From NCBI GenBank assembly GCA_016934985.1, contig JAFGRU010000060.1:1-64000 (forward strand): a DNA stretch of 64,000 bases, given 5' to 3'. The translations under genes and the position numbers were made by a program. This stretch comes from Deltaproteobacteria bacterium. GTDB taxonomy: Bacteria; Desulfobacterota; Desulfuromonadia; Desulfuromonadales; JAAYDE01. Below, in pieces: positions 33,941-43,035 of the stretch. Under the pieces are notes generated by a model that was not told the origin of the DNA, searched no databases, and saw only the letters and a program-made list of their open reading frames with translations. How positions within the stretch are numbered: the first letter of the stretch is position 1; each line of letters begins with the position of its first letter.

Positions 33941-34600
33941 ATGCTGAAATCGTCCAAAAGCAGACTGACACGGAAACAACTATCCTTTTTCCCCTCTGAC
34001 ACGCTTTTCGATAAAATTGCCAGAGCCGTATGCAGGGCTGAGGTCCTTCCCGCCAAAGAGTTGTTCGAGGCCTGGGAGGTTGCGAGGCGGGTGCGCAGAA
34101 AGTGGCGTGGGGGCAGAGTTGTCGATTTCGCCAGCGGGCATGGCCTCTTATCTCATATCATGCTGATCCTGGATGACAGTTCGGCTGAAGCCGTGGCTGT
34201 GGATTCCGATTTTCCTCAAAATGCGTCCACACTTTCTCAATCGATTATCGACACCTGGCCAAGGCTAACTGGCCGTATTCATTATGTGGAAACATCCATA
34301 GAGGATTTTGAAATAACTCCTGACGACATGGTGTTGGCGATTCATGCTTGCGGAACGTTGACCGACAGAGTCCTTGAAAAAGCCGTCAAGGCAGGAGCCC
34401 AAGTGGCTGTTCTGCCTTGTTGCCAGGATATCGGCCTGTCTGAAACCGGTGGCCTGGAAGGATGGATAGACGGCCCTCTCGCCGTTGACATCATCAGGGC
34501 GACACACCTTCGTGCGGAAGGTTATTCAGTCATTACCCGCTTGATACCGGAAGAGATTACGCCGAAAAACAGACTGCTCATGGGGTGCCCCGGAAAATAG
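33941..34600 (+). CDS. SAM-dependent methyltransferase-like protein
   Basis: The 219-residue protein has a Rossmann-type AdoMet site: VVDFASGHGLLSHIMLI (about 61-77) and AVAVDSDF. The later segment VLAIHACGTLTDRVLEKAV and AVLPCCQD are characteristic of the GSTCD-like methyltransferase group, whose substrates are mostly unknown. It is followed after 90 bases by a radical SAM gene, possibly in one operon. Confidence 0.75.
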   Translation: MLKSSKSRLTRKQLSFFPSDTLFDKIARAVCRAEVLPAKELFEAWEVARRVRRKWRGGRVVDFASGHGLLSHIMLILDDSSAEAVAVDSDFPQNASTLSQSIIDTWPRLTGRIHYVETSIEDFEITPDDMVLAIHACGTLTDRVLEKAVKAGAQVAVLPCCQDIGLSETGGLEGWIDGPLAVDIIRATHLRAEGYSVITRLIPEEITPKNRLLMGCPGK

Positions 34601-34690
34601 AGGCGTTACCCGAGCCGGTTGACATCGTCCCTGCTTAGACGTACAACAAACACAGAGTTTGTAGACAACGGAAATATCCCTGGTCTCCCC

Positions 34691-35581
34691 ATGTATTACT
34701 ATTTCGACTACAATGAGCCGGTCTTTCGGCCGCCGGCAGAAGCCAATTCCCTGATATTCCAGGCGACCATCGGTTGTTCGCACAACCGTTGCGCCTTCTG
34801 CGGCATGTACAAGATGAAGACCTTTGCTCTGAGGCCTCTGCAGGATGTGCTGGCGGAGATCGAGTCGGTCCCGGAAAACCATCGTGATCACATCAAGCGT
34901 GTGTTCATCGGTGATGGGGACGGCTTGATCTACCCCCAGACCGATCTTGTCGCCCTTCTCGAAGGATTGTCCACGGCTTTTCCAAACCTGAACAGGGTGG
35001 CAGCCTACGCCTCTCCCAACAGCCTGACGGGAAAAACCTTTGCGGAACTTCAGGCCCTCCATGAGAGGAAACTGCGCATACTCTATTTCGGACTCGAAAG
35101 CGGTGACCCGGCAACCCTCAAGCTGGTGGGAAAGGGCTACACGGCCAAGGAGATGCTGGCCCAATGCCGCAAGGCCCAGGATGCCGGGATGAAGCTTTCC
35201 GTCACCGCTATTCTCGGCCTGGCCGGACGCCGGCGCAGCGCCGAACATGCGGCTGCCACAGCGGCCTGGGTCAATGCCCTGTCACCCCGCTATTTTTCCC
35301 TGCTGACCCTGATTCGCGCTCACAACGAGAATTTCATCCGCCTTATCGAACCGCTCAGCAACGGGGAGATTATCGAGGAGGCGCTGGCATTGGTCAGGCA
35401 TCTGCAGCCGCAGGGGACCATCCTGCGCTCCGATCACGTATCCAACATCCTCAGCCTGGCCGGCACCTATCCCAAGGACCGGGAGAAGATCATTGCCTAT
35501 GCGGAAGCGGTTTTGGAGGATGGACGCAGACATCCCGAGTGGTTCAACCGGGTGGCGGAAAATAATGCAGATTTTTATTGA
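34691..35581 (+). CDS. Radical SAM protein
   Basis: The 296-residue protein starts MYYYFDYNEPVFRPP at ATG 34691. The [4Fe-4S] cluster motif is CSHNRCAFC (about residues 30-38), with the CxxxCxxC spacing of radical SAM enzymes. Further parts (RVFIGDGDGLIYPQ, YFGLESGD, ILGLAG) belong to the partial TIM barrel. The layout resembles the coproporphyrinogen oxidase-like or Elp3-like groups without extra domains. Reaction unknown. The thioesterase gene follows after 20 bases. Confidence 0.88.
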   Translation: MYYYFDYNEPVFRPPAEANSLIFQATIGCSHNRCAFCGMYKMKTFALRPLQDVLAEIESVPENHRDHIKRVFIGDGDGLIYPQTDLVALLEGLSTAFPNLNRVAAYASPNSLTGKTFAELQALHERKLRILYFGLESGDPATLKLVGKGYTAKEMLAQCRKAQDAGMKLSVTAILGLAGRRRSAEHAAATAAWVNALSPRYFSLLTLIRAHNENFIRLIEPLSNGEIIEEALALVRHLQPQGTILRSDHVSNILSLAGTYPKDREKIIAYAEAVLEDGRRHPEWFNRVAENNADFY

Positions 35582-35601
35582 GGCACTAAAAGGGGGATTT
35601 G

Positions 35602-36057
35602 ATGGAAAATGATAGTATTTTTGCCGCCATTCAGACGATTTTCAACGAGAAGATCCCTTTCAACAAGGTCCTCGGGCTGAAGATCGAATCTCTTGACGGG
35701 GACAACCCCAGGATCAGGTTCGACATGCGGGAAGAACTGATCGGCAACTACCAGCGGGGAACCCTGCACGGCGGGGTGATCTCTTCGGTCATAGACGTAA
35801 CCGGCGGCTTGGTCGCTTTTCTGGGGGCGCAGCAGCAACTGGCGGATAAGTCTCTGGAGAAAAGACTGGAGATTTTCGGCAAGCTCGGGACCATCGACCT
35901 GCGCGTCGATTACCTCAGGCCGGGCCTGGGGGAATGGTTCATCTCAACCGGCTACATCCTCCGTACCGGCCGCAAGGTCGCCGTCACGCGCGTCGAGCTG
36001 CACAACGACAGGGACAGCCTGATTGCCGTGGGGACGGGGGCGTATGTGATTGCCTGA
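35602..36057 (+). CDS. Hotdog-fold thioesterase, PaaI/YigI-like
   Basis: The 151-residue protein begins at ATG 35602 with AGGGGG upstream. It has the family motif NYQRGTLHGGVISSVIDVTG (about 49-68), whose His-Gly-Gly loop contributes to the active site. The usual reaction is hydrolysis of acyl-CoA thioesters. It is last in a probable operon with the radical SAM protein and methyltransferase. Confidence 0.85.
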   Translation: MENDSIFAAIQTIFNEKIPFNKVLGLKIESLDGDNPRIRFDMREELIGNYQRGTLHGGVISSVIDVTGGLVAFLGAQQQLADKSLEKRLEIFGKLGTIDLRVDYLRPGLGEWFISTGYILRTGRKVAVTRVELHNDRDSLIAVGTGAYVIA

Positions 36058-36195
36058 AATACCATTGTATACGTACTTCAGGTTCTACCTGACAGGTTGT
36101 GTTCGATTAATCCTTAAATAATGTTGGTGGAACCAAGGGTGGGGAATGGAATCTTTTCTGAAAAAAGAGATTGCTCACTGACATCCATTAAAAAA

Positions 36196-36230
36196 GAAAA
36201 GCCCACCAGTTTTTTGGCGGGTTTTTCTAG
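36196..36230 (+). terminator. Intrinsic terminator
   Basis: AAAGCCCACC pairs (with one mismatch) with GGCGGGTTTT, followed by a T-run. It ends the thioesterase operon and also lies beyond the minus-strand gene at 36245. Confidence 0.75.
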
Positions 36231-36244
36231 CGTTGTAATTTTCG

Positions 36245-36481
36245 TCACTTTTTTGTGCCTGGCAAAAAACAGCCCCTTATTTCCTTGAAATTTTCCTTGC
36301 CTATCTTTTTTATAGAAACATATGTGTGGAAACTAAAGCCCACGCCTATAAAAAAAACAGCAATTGACAAATATGAATCAAGGGCATGTAAGTTGTTGTT
36401 AATAAAGTAATCTTTTCCAGCAAAAAATATCCCTATTGAACCCAAAAAAATATATAGACCGCCTGTAAAATATCCCTGCAT
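36245..36481 (-). CDS. Small two-helix membrane protein
   Basis: The 78-residue protein has two hydrophobic helices (about 7-22 and 37-55) and a basic C-terminus. It lies in an AT-rich pocket. GGGGCAAGG precedes the ATG at short spacing. I do not recognise a family. Confidence 0.5.
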   Translation of the reverse strand: MQGYFTGGLYIFLGSIGIFFAGKDYFINNNLHALDSYLSIAVFFIGVGFSFHTYVSIKKIGKENFKEIRGCFLPGTKK

Positions 36482-36983
36482 TTCCTTGCCCCATTAAAAG
36501 AAAATTGTTATTTGGAGATCACGTCCTTGCCGCTCATGGTTGTGCATGCAGCAGAGAGAGGATTGTCAGAGCCCGTATCGTGACCACTTCCCACTTATTT
36601 TTCGCCTGCTTTTTGATTTAAAAGGAGTCTGTTGTTGGTTTTCTTTTTTAAAAAGCAAAAAAAGAGCCACCAAAATATTACAAAACTTGAATATATTAAT
36701 ATTTGAATAAAAAATTTACAATAAAAAATTCATGGGAGTAAAAAAATCAGGCATTGCAACTCCTTTATTCAAATATCTAACCAGCTGATATGAAGTGGAT
36801 TTATACTTTTCTTTGAAACTGCTGTTTGCTTCGTCACGGGCGCACAAGCCCCTCCGATGGGTTAACCTGAATTTAGATTGGTGATTTGAGGAGAATTAAA
36901 GCCATTTAGTGAAACTGCCGGAAAAAACGAAAGTTTTTGTCACTTTTTTGAAAGGGTAAAATTGGCTGTTGCAGTGGGTAGTC
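36482..36983. other. AT-rich gene-free region
   Basis: About 500 bases with no recognisable gene, repeat or RNA. Composition is clearly lower in GC than flanking genes, as for the neighbouring small membrane protein gene. Confidence 0.4.
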
Positions 36984-37937
36984 TTACCGGCAGTTATTTG
37001 CGAGTTGGGCAGCCAGGGCTCTGATGTGCTGGTCGTCAGTTCCGCAACAGCCGCCGAGAATCTTAAGCCCAAGGTCCCGGTGCAGCGCGGCAACCGTATT
37101 GGCGAAATCAGCTGGCTCCTCCTCAACCAGGCTAACGCTGTCATCGAGTTTTTCAGGGCTGAGTGCTGCAGTATTGGCAAGCAGGCCAACAATCCGTTGC
37201 CGCACCAAAGGGGAAGAATTGGTCGGCTGAAGCAATGCCGCCCGGGCAAATGAGGCATGGGTACAATTGATCATGTACGCAAACGGCTTCTGCTTTACAG
37301 ACGTATCAACAGCATTTATGGCCAAGTGCAGCGGAGTCCCGTCGAGAAGTGTTCCTTCCGGGCGAACCACGAAACTGATCAGATAGGGCTTGCCGGTAGC
37401 TGCCAACGCCAATGCAAGACCAGTGGCTTCACTTATGGCCGGCAGTGTAGAAGCGAGTATCACATCGACCTCTGACTTGGCCAGCTTCTCCGCCTGCCAG
37501 GAATGAAAAGCTTGCGCCTCGGCGACATCCAGCGCCTCGACAGGGGCATAGGCGTTGCCTCGACAGCTCATCAGGCCGCAGATAATCACTTTCTCCGCAT
37601 AGCTGTCGTAGCCAGCACGCAGGTCATTGAGAAATTTAGCATTGTCGCCGTTAACATCGAAATCCTCAAAACCGGCCATGGCAATGCGTTCCCGGTTCGC
37701 CCGCCAGGTCGGGGTGGAAACCAAAAGCGGCAGATCGTATTCTCTGCCAATTTCCAAGTACTGGCGACAGATGCTCTCCAGGGCCGAGCGGGACTCCTCA
37801 GAATATATGAACGCGGCATTAACCAGATGGGGATCGAGTGCCAGATTGGTGTTGCGACGTAAACGCTCTATGACTGCTCCTTCGCCAAGGATGCAGGGGG
37901 ATGAAACGAATAGGTCAAAAAATTTGTTGTCGGGCAT
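36984..37937 (-). CDS. Homocysteine S-methyltransferase family protein
   Basis: The 317-residue protein has the zinc ligands of the family: Cys in YMINCTHASF (about 220) and the Cys pair in LGGCCGTDDQHIRALA (about 298). These enzymes transfer a methyl group from S-methylmethionine or another donor to homocysteine. The N-terminus (VSSPCILGEGAVIERLRR) is slightly unusual, since the family normally has a Gly-Gly-Glu-like start. Stand-alone gene. Confidence 0.85.
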   Translation of the reverse strand: MPDNKFFDLFVSSPCILGEGAVIERLRRNTNLALDPHLVNAAFIYSEESRSALESICRQYLEIGREYDLPLLVSTPTWRANRERIAMAGFEDFDVNGDNAKFLNDLRAGYDSYAEKVIICGLMSCRGNAYAPVEALDVAEAQAFHSWQAEKLAKSEVDVILASTLPAISEATGLALALAATGKPYLISFVVRPEGTLLDGTPLHLAINAVDTSVKQKPFAYMINCTHASFARAALLQPTNSSPLVRQRIVGLLANTAALSPEKLDDSVSLVEEEPADFANTVAALHRDLGLKILGGCCGTDDQHIRALAAQLANNCR

Positions 37938-38054
37938 TTTCAGTTATCGAGATTTGGTGAGAAAAAAATCTTAGAGTTTCACTAAACCTACCATAACTTC
38001 TTCCTTTTTGGAATTTTCCTCAGGGACCGTTTGATTCAAAACTCTCAAAAATGA

Positions 38055-38095
38055 CAAATGGCCCCACCCAATTAAGGTGGGGCCATTTGCATGTA
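38055..38095 (-). terminator. Long perfect hairpin, terminator of the lipoprotein gene
   Basis: CAAATGGCCCCACC (38055-38068) and GGTGGGGCCATTTG (38076-38089) form a 14-base-pair stem. On the minus strand a T-rich stretch follows. Confidence 0.7.
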
Positions 38096-38162
38096 GCCAA
38101 TGCTGTAAATTTCAGGATAACCGCTTAACGCAAGAAATAATGAATTTCGTATTCGATCGGTC

Positions 38163-38984
38163 TTAAAAGCACTCAGTTGAGTGCCAGGGGCCGGAAACAT
38201 TCACGTCCCCACCGACTCCTATGATCGGGTGGATGAACCTTGAAGTTTTTGCCCCATCTATTGTGGCATTCACCGTAACCGCACATCCTGAGCCGGTTCC
38301 GTCGGCTACAAAAACATCCAGGTCAATATTGGCAACAAAGCCTTCCCGGTCAAAATCTTCTTTTTCAATATAGATATCCAGGCCCGGAATGGACGGCAAC
38401 GCGCCTAATTTTTCCATTATCTCATCATTGTTGAGGGCGCCCATTTTACTTGCGTAGTTGTTCTTTTGATCAAAAAGAGAAATCCCCCCATCTATTACCA
38501 GGGTCAAATTGAACCCTTTTTCCGTGGGTATCCCCACGATACTGACAGGTATTTGCGAGGAAAGATGATTTTTCTTCAAATAGCCAACAAATTCCTCTTC
38601 GTTGGCAATCGAAGTTCGGAGTATCCACTGGGGTTCCGAATAGGAGGTGCTTTCCACGCCGCAATAAAGGTTCCCTACTTCCACACCGTCACATGGGCGT
38701 TCATTTTCAATCTCGCAGCTGAAATCGCCATCCTCCTTAAAATTGTCCAGCCTCTTGCTGAAGGACAGGGTATGCCATTCCCCTTTGGGAAAAGAATATT
38801 TATGCTCCTCGCATTCGATACCCGAATCAACCAGGCCCCGGCTGGTGTTTTCAGGTTTTTCACTTTCAACGGCAGTCGGTTCTTTCACCTCTGGAACGGT
38901 TTCCTTTTCCCCTCCACTGCAACCGGATAAAACGAGGAAAAAAGCCAGGCATAAAAGCTGACAAGAAAAAAGCCGATGTTTCAT
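38163..38984 (-). CDS. Predicted lipoprotein, unknown function
   Basis: The 273-residue protein starts at ATG 38984 with GGAGAT upstream. The signal peptide ends in the lipobox LSGC at about residue 21. The mature part has a Glu/Lys/Pro-rich spacer and then a globular region with several Cys (ECEEHK, SCEIENERPC, YCGVES, GSGCAVTV), which may form disulfides. No family was recognised. It probably sits in the outer membrane, facing the periplasm or outside. Confidence 0.7.
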   Translation of the reverse strand: MKHRLFSCQLLCLAFFLVLSGCSGGEKETVPEVKEPTAVESEKPENTSRGLVDSGIECEEHKYSFPKGEWHTLSFSKRLDNFKEDGDFSCEIENERPCDGVEVGNLYCGVESTSYSEPQWILRTSIANEEEFVGYLKKNHLSSQIPVSIVGIPTEKGFNLTLVIDGGISLFDQKNNYASKMGALNNDEIMEKLGALPSIPGLDIYIEKEDFDREGFVANIDLDVFVADGTGSGCAVTVNATIDGAKTSRFIHPIIGVGGDVNVSGPWHSTECF

Positions 38985-39179
38985 GGAATCATCTCCTTTT
39001 ATTCTTACGAAAAAACGCAAAGGGGACAAACAGATAAATGGATGGAAATAAGCCTTCTGCTCCCACCTATATGCATATTTTACACCCGGCAGGTTTTTTT
39101 AGAACCCAATGGATCGCATGATAATTTCTTTGCGGTCGGTCCAAAAGAGTGAAAACCATAAAAACGTAACTTTTCAGAA

Positions 39180-39285
39180 TGTTGCGAATGATCTCGTCTT
39201 GCCTGTTTCAAAGGCTGCATGAGCCTATCCCCGGGACTCGACTGCCGCCAATCGGGCGCCACGAGCCCATTGATCCGAATAATTG
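39180..39285 (-). repeat. Dispersed repeat family B, diverged copy (B5)
   Basis: TTTCAAAGGCTGCATGAGCC and TATCC align with the matching part of copy B2 (TTCCAAAGGCCGCGTGAACC, then CATCC), in the same orientation. More diverged towards its right end. Confidence 0.5.
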
Positions 39286-39407
39286 CCAAAAACCAGCTTT
39301 TCCCCTTCTCTCTATCGTTGTCAGGAAGACCGGTTGGCCCGGATTGATCGACTCCTTTTTTCTGGTAAATTTGTTTTCGACTGTCAAAGTGGGTTAAAAT
39401 AAAAAAG

Positions 39408-39480
39408 GTATGAAACTATTCAGCGCAAGGACTCGTGTCGCCCATGGAAAGGGCGATGTGAGACATTGTGCCATTATGTC
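39408..39480 (+). repeat. Dispersed repeat family B, internally deleted copy (B3)
   Basis: It has the left end ATTCAGCGCAAGGACTCGTG with GCCCATGGAAAGG and the right end GACATTGTGCC of copy B1, with the central part missing. Confidence 0.7.
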
Positions 39481-39553
39481 TTAATAATTACAGAGATGTT
39501 TGGGTTTCTGCTCTTTCCATAAACAAATATTTTCGTATTAATAAGAGGGAAAA

Positions 39554-40342
39554 ATGAAACAAAAAAATTTTCTTCGTTTCACCATGTTTGCTGTTATCCT
39601 TTCGTCCCTGTTTTTGGGGGGGTGTTTTGAGAGGTCTTTGACCTTAGAGGTTCGGTTTTCAGATTTATCGGGGCTCAAAAAAAATGATGCCGTCTTTTTT
39701 GAGGAAAACGAAATCGGACTGGTAAAAAACATCACCTATACCAACCAGGGTGACTATCTGGTCGCAATAGAAATAACCCCGGGGTTTAAAAACGCGGCGA
39801 CGGAGGATTCCAGGTTTTACATCGGGAACGCCCCCAAGGAGCCGTCAAAAAAGGCCGTGATAGTGGAACAGGAACGTCCCGGCGGCACCCTCCTGAAGAA
39901 TGGCAGTATCGTCCAGGGCTCTGTAAAAGGGGGCTATTTTGAGGAAATTATCAGTGATTTGAAAGAAAAAGCCGGAGTGGCCGAAAATGAACTGCGCGAG
40001 GCTTTAGATGAATTGAAGAAATTTTTGAATACTAAAACCCGGCAATTTGATAAGGAGCTGGAAGCCACACTCGATGATCTCTCGCGGCAGTTCCAAAATT
40101 TCAAAAGCGAAATCAGTAAGATACCGGATAGTCAGGAAGTTAAACAACTTGAGGAAAACTTCAAGCAGTTCGCCGAAGAATTTAACCGGGAAAAAGAAGA
40201 AGTCCGGAATTATCTTCAAAATGAGGTGATACCCAAGCTCCGGGACGAACTGGATCGGCTCCGCGAAAAATTGAAAAAGGAAGGACGGGAAAAAGAATTG
40301 GAAAAAATTGACCGGCAGATGGATGAGATTGTCAAGGTGTAG
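39554..40342 (+). CDS. MlaD/MCE-like lipoprotein with coiled coil
   Basis: The 262-residue lipoprotein has the lipobox LGGC at about residue 24. Residues 30-125 match an MCE/MlaD domain: LEVRFSDLSGLKKNDAVFFE, then IGLVKNITY and YLVAIEITPGF. Residues 130-260 are a long charged coiled coil. MCE proteins bind or channel lipids between membranes, usually with an MlaE permease and MlaF ATPase. Neither is encoded nearby, and the domain is lipid-anchored instead of attached through an N-terminal helix. Confidence 0.75.
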   Translation: MKQKNFLRFTMFAVILSSLFLGGCFERSLTLEVRFSDLSGLKKNDAVFFEENEIGLVKNITYTNQGDYLVAIEITPGFKNAATEDSRFYIGNAPKEPSKKAVIVEQERPGGTLLKNGSIVQGSVKGGYFEEIISDLKEKAGVAENELREALDELKKFLNTKTRQFDKELEATLDDLSRQFQNFKSEISKIPDSQEVKQLEENFKQFAEEFNREKEEVRNYLQNEVIPKLRDELDRLREKLKKEGREKELEKIDRQMDEIVKV

Positions 40343-40419
40343 CAATGTTCTCGCCATGATTTTATGACCTGATATATATCTGCAAAATCATGGTTTTTTA
40401 CTGAATTTGTCTGACTGTC

Positions 40420-40468
40420 CAATGGCAATGGCCCAACCCGGATTTGAGGTGGGCCATTGCCATTTTGA
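40420..40468 (+). terminator. Intrinsic terminator after the MlaD-like gene
   Basis: AATGGCAATGGCCCA and TGGGCCATTGCCATT form a 15-base-pair stem, followed by TTTG. The long stem and position 80 bases after the stop support termination. Confidence 0.75.
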
Positions 40469-40540
40469 GGGATAGTGGCTTTTCGGAAAATGGTGATTGA
40501 ACCAGGGAAAGCCATCTGAGCTGTGATCAAGTGACCGTAT

Positions 40541-41667
40541 TTACCAACTCTCCTTTTGCGGCTGAAGAAGGATTAACTCATATTCACGGCTCCCCAAACC
40601 GATTTTTTCGGCATGCTCCAGGGTGACATCCCAATCGATATGAGGGTGGACGCCCCGGAACTTGTCGCCGCCCGGTTCGTGCCCTTTTTTCAAAGCGGTT
40701 CCCGGCAGGCCCTGGGCCTGGTTGACCAGGTCGACGCAGGCCTGGTCGATAGCCACCGGGTCGGTGGAGGCGAGGATGCCGATATCCGGGACAATAGGGG
40801 CATCGGAATGGCCGTAGCAGTCGCAATCCGGTGAAACCTGCATGACGAAATTGATATGCAGGGCTTTCCCCTGTTTGCCGTCCAGGGCTCCGGCAGCGTA
40901 CTCGGCCATTTTTTCATGGCCATGGGCGCGCTTTCATTCCACTGAATGCGGATTGCCTTTTCGGGGCAGGCTGAAATGCAGCGGCTGCAGCCGACACATT
41001 TGTCATCAATGATCCGTGCTTTTCCTTCTTCAAAAACGATGGCGTCATGGGCACATGCTTTGATGCAGGCTCCACAGGCGGTGCAGATTTCCGCCGCAAT
41101 CTGCGGGGCTACACTGGAGTGCTGCTCCATCTTGCCTTCGCGACTGCAGCAGCCCATGCCGAGGTTTTTGAGGGCGCCCCCGAAGCCGGTCAATTCATGG
41201 CCTTTGAAATGCGAGACGATCACCAAAGCGTCCGCTTCAAGAATTTCCAAGCCGATATCGACATCTTTCAGGATCTTCCCATTGATCGGGACCCGGCGCG
41301 ATGAAAGGCCGCGCAGGCCGTCGCACATGATCAGGGGCGCGCCGGCCACGGCGTATGCCAGACCGTTTTCAATGCCGCACCTCAAAGCCGAAACAGCGTC
41401 TTTGCGTTCTCCGGGATAGAGGGTTGACGAGTCGGTGATAAAGGGCTTGGCATCGAGTTCTTTGAGCCGTTCGACCACGCTGCGCAGAAAGGTTGGACGC
41501 ACAAAAGCATGCCCTCCTTTTTCGCCGAAGTGGGTTTTTACCGCTGTCAGGTCCCCGCGATCAATGATCTTCGGCAACCCCGCCTCGTCCATGAGCCGGA
41601 CAAGCTTGCCATGCAGATTTTCATTCAGGCCTGAACGCATATCGCAAAAATAAACCTTGGCAACCAT
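40541..41667 (-). CDS. DUF362 / 4Fe-4S ferredoxin protein, interrupted by a frameshift at an A6 run
   Basis: The first part (41667 to about 40915) begins MVAKVYFCDMRSGLNENL. It holds a DUF362 domain and two ferredoxin motifs, CTACGACIKACAHD and CVGCSRCISACPEKA. The DUF362 homology continues in another frame from MAEYAAGALDGKQGKALHIN to the stop at 40541. The frames meet at six consecutive A (minus strand; T at 40909-40914); rereading one A restores a 375-residue protein. This is either an error in the sequence, a real mutation or programmed slippage. The reaction is unknown, but such proteins are thought to bind Fe-S clusters for redox use. Confidence 0.8.
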
Positions 41668-41843
41668 TTTTCCCCCTTTTCAGTTGAACTGCGAAAGCCT
41701 CAAGATATTCATCCGCAGGTGCTGGTGACAACTGCCGGATTTTCCAGCTTATAGAGTTTAGTTGATGTTTTTATGGCGTTAAATGGGAAATCCACTGAAA
41801 GATGATATCATAAAGAATATGTTTCTAAAAAAGGAGGGATAAA

Positions 41844-42887
41844 TTGGACCAGAAAAAGCGATTTCAATTATTGCAGCGAGCCCGACTGAAAAATATCCTG
41901 AAAAAAGGGACTCTTTTTCTTATTATCGGCGTCCTCCTGTATTACGGAATTGCCCTGATTTACGCCACCAAAACCATCTACAAGGTCCGCTATAACTATG
42001 CCGTGGTGCTGGAAGACCTGGCAGGCAAGCGGCGGGTTGTGGATGACGTCGGCTGGCACCTTCGGCCCCCTTTCTTCTCCCGTCTGGAGTTGGAGGTTCC
42101 CCTCATGAACCAGGAGCTCTATCTTGGCGGTGATCCCCAGGAACAGAGAATTATTTCCAAAGGCAATATCGCTCTCTGGACGAGCGCCATGCTGACCTAC
42201 CGCATAACTGATCTGGAGCGTTGGGGTATTGAAAACCGCGAACCCAAGCAGTTGTTTCAGAATGACTTTGACGGCATGGTCAAGGACGTGATGCAGGGAA
42301 AAACCGTCGATGAGCTGATCTCCCAGCGCCAGGCATTAAAGGAGGAAATCTACCTGATCCTCAAGAAGGATCCCATCAATATCGGCGGCCCGACCATGGA
42401 GAGCAAATACGGTGTCGAGATCGTTTCCTTTGTTCTGCGCAATACCCGTTTCGGTGACAAACTGGCCGAGGCCAGCGAGGAAAAGAAACGTCGTGAAATG
42501 ATTGCCGAGGCCGAGAACTATGCGGCTGACCAGGAGGCCAGCCGGATTCGCAAGCTGTATACCGCCTATCGTGACTCTATCCGCGATTTCAGGGAGGCTC
42601 TGGGTTTCAACCAGCAGAACGATCAGGTCCTGCTCGAGTTTCTTAATCAGCAGAAATGGGCAACAGCTTATGAAAAAAATCTGCACGGGCAAAACACCTT
42701 TGTTCTGAACAATACATCGGGAACTCCGCCCGTCGTTCTTCCCGCCCCATCCGCTTTGGCCGGTGGGGTCCCGGCCTCCGGAAAGCCGGTTGGCGAAATG
42801 ATCGGCACTGCGGCTCCGGAAGGGCCATCACTCACCGAAGCCCTGAAAAAATATCCCTGGACCCAGCGGCAACAAACCACGCGCTAA
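41844..42887 (+). CDS. SPFH/prohibitin-like membrane protein next to the Lon-like protease
   Basis: The 347-residue protein starts at a TTG with AAGGAGG six bases upstream. It has one transmembrane helix at about 23-42 and then an SPFH (prohibitin/HflC-like) domain: YNYAVVLEDLAGKRRVVDD, GWHLRPPFF, and TYRITDLERW. Residues 205-260 form a Glu/Ala/Arg-rich helix as in HflK and HflC. The C-terminal 60 residues are Pro/Ala-rich. HflKC forms a cage around the AAA+ protease FtsH; here the next gene encodes a AAA+ Lon-like protease, which suggests an analogous pair. Confidence 0.85.
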   Translation: MDQKKRFQLLQRARLKNILKKGTLFLIIGVLLYYGIALIYATKTIYKVRYNYAVVLEDLAGKRRVVDDVGWHLRPPFFSRLELEVPLMNQELYLGGDPQEQRIISKGNIALWTSAMLTYRITDLERWGIENREPKQLFQNDFDGMVKDVMQGKTVDELISQRQALKEEIYLILKKDPINIGGPTMESKYGVEIVSFVLRNTRFGDKLAEASEEKKRREMIAEAENYAADQEASRIRKLYTAYRDSIRDFREALGFNQQNDQVLLEFLNQQKWATAYEKNLHGQNTFVLNNTSGTPPVVLPAPSALAGGVPASGKPVGEMIGTAAPEGPSLTEALKKYPWTQRQQTTR

Positions 42888-43035
42888 CAACAGCCGGGTG
42901 TAAAGGCTGATAAGTCAATAGTGGTTAATGGCCGTCAGAATCGGACCGTAGGTCATTTTTTTTAAATTTAGCGATTAAACTTCCGGTTGGACTTCCAACG
43001 CCCTCGAATATTGGGAAAGGAGTTGCAGGGATCAT

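Larger units (their letters stand above)
38985..39553. other. Intergenic region with two family B repeat copies
   Basis: About 570 bases between divergent lipoprotein genes. It contains copies B5 (about 39180-39285) and B3 (39408-39480). No gene was recognised. Confidence 0.5.
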
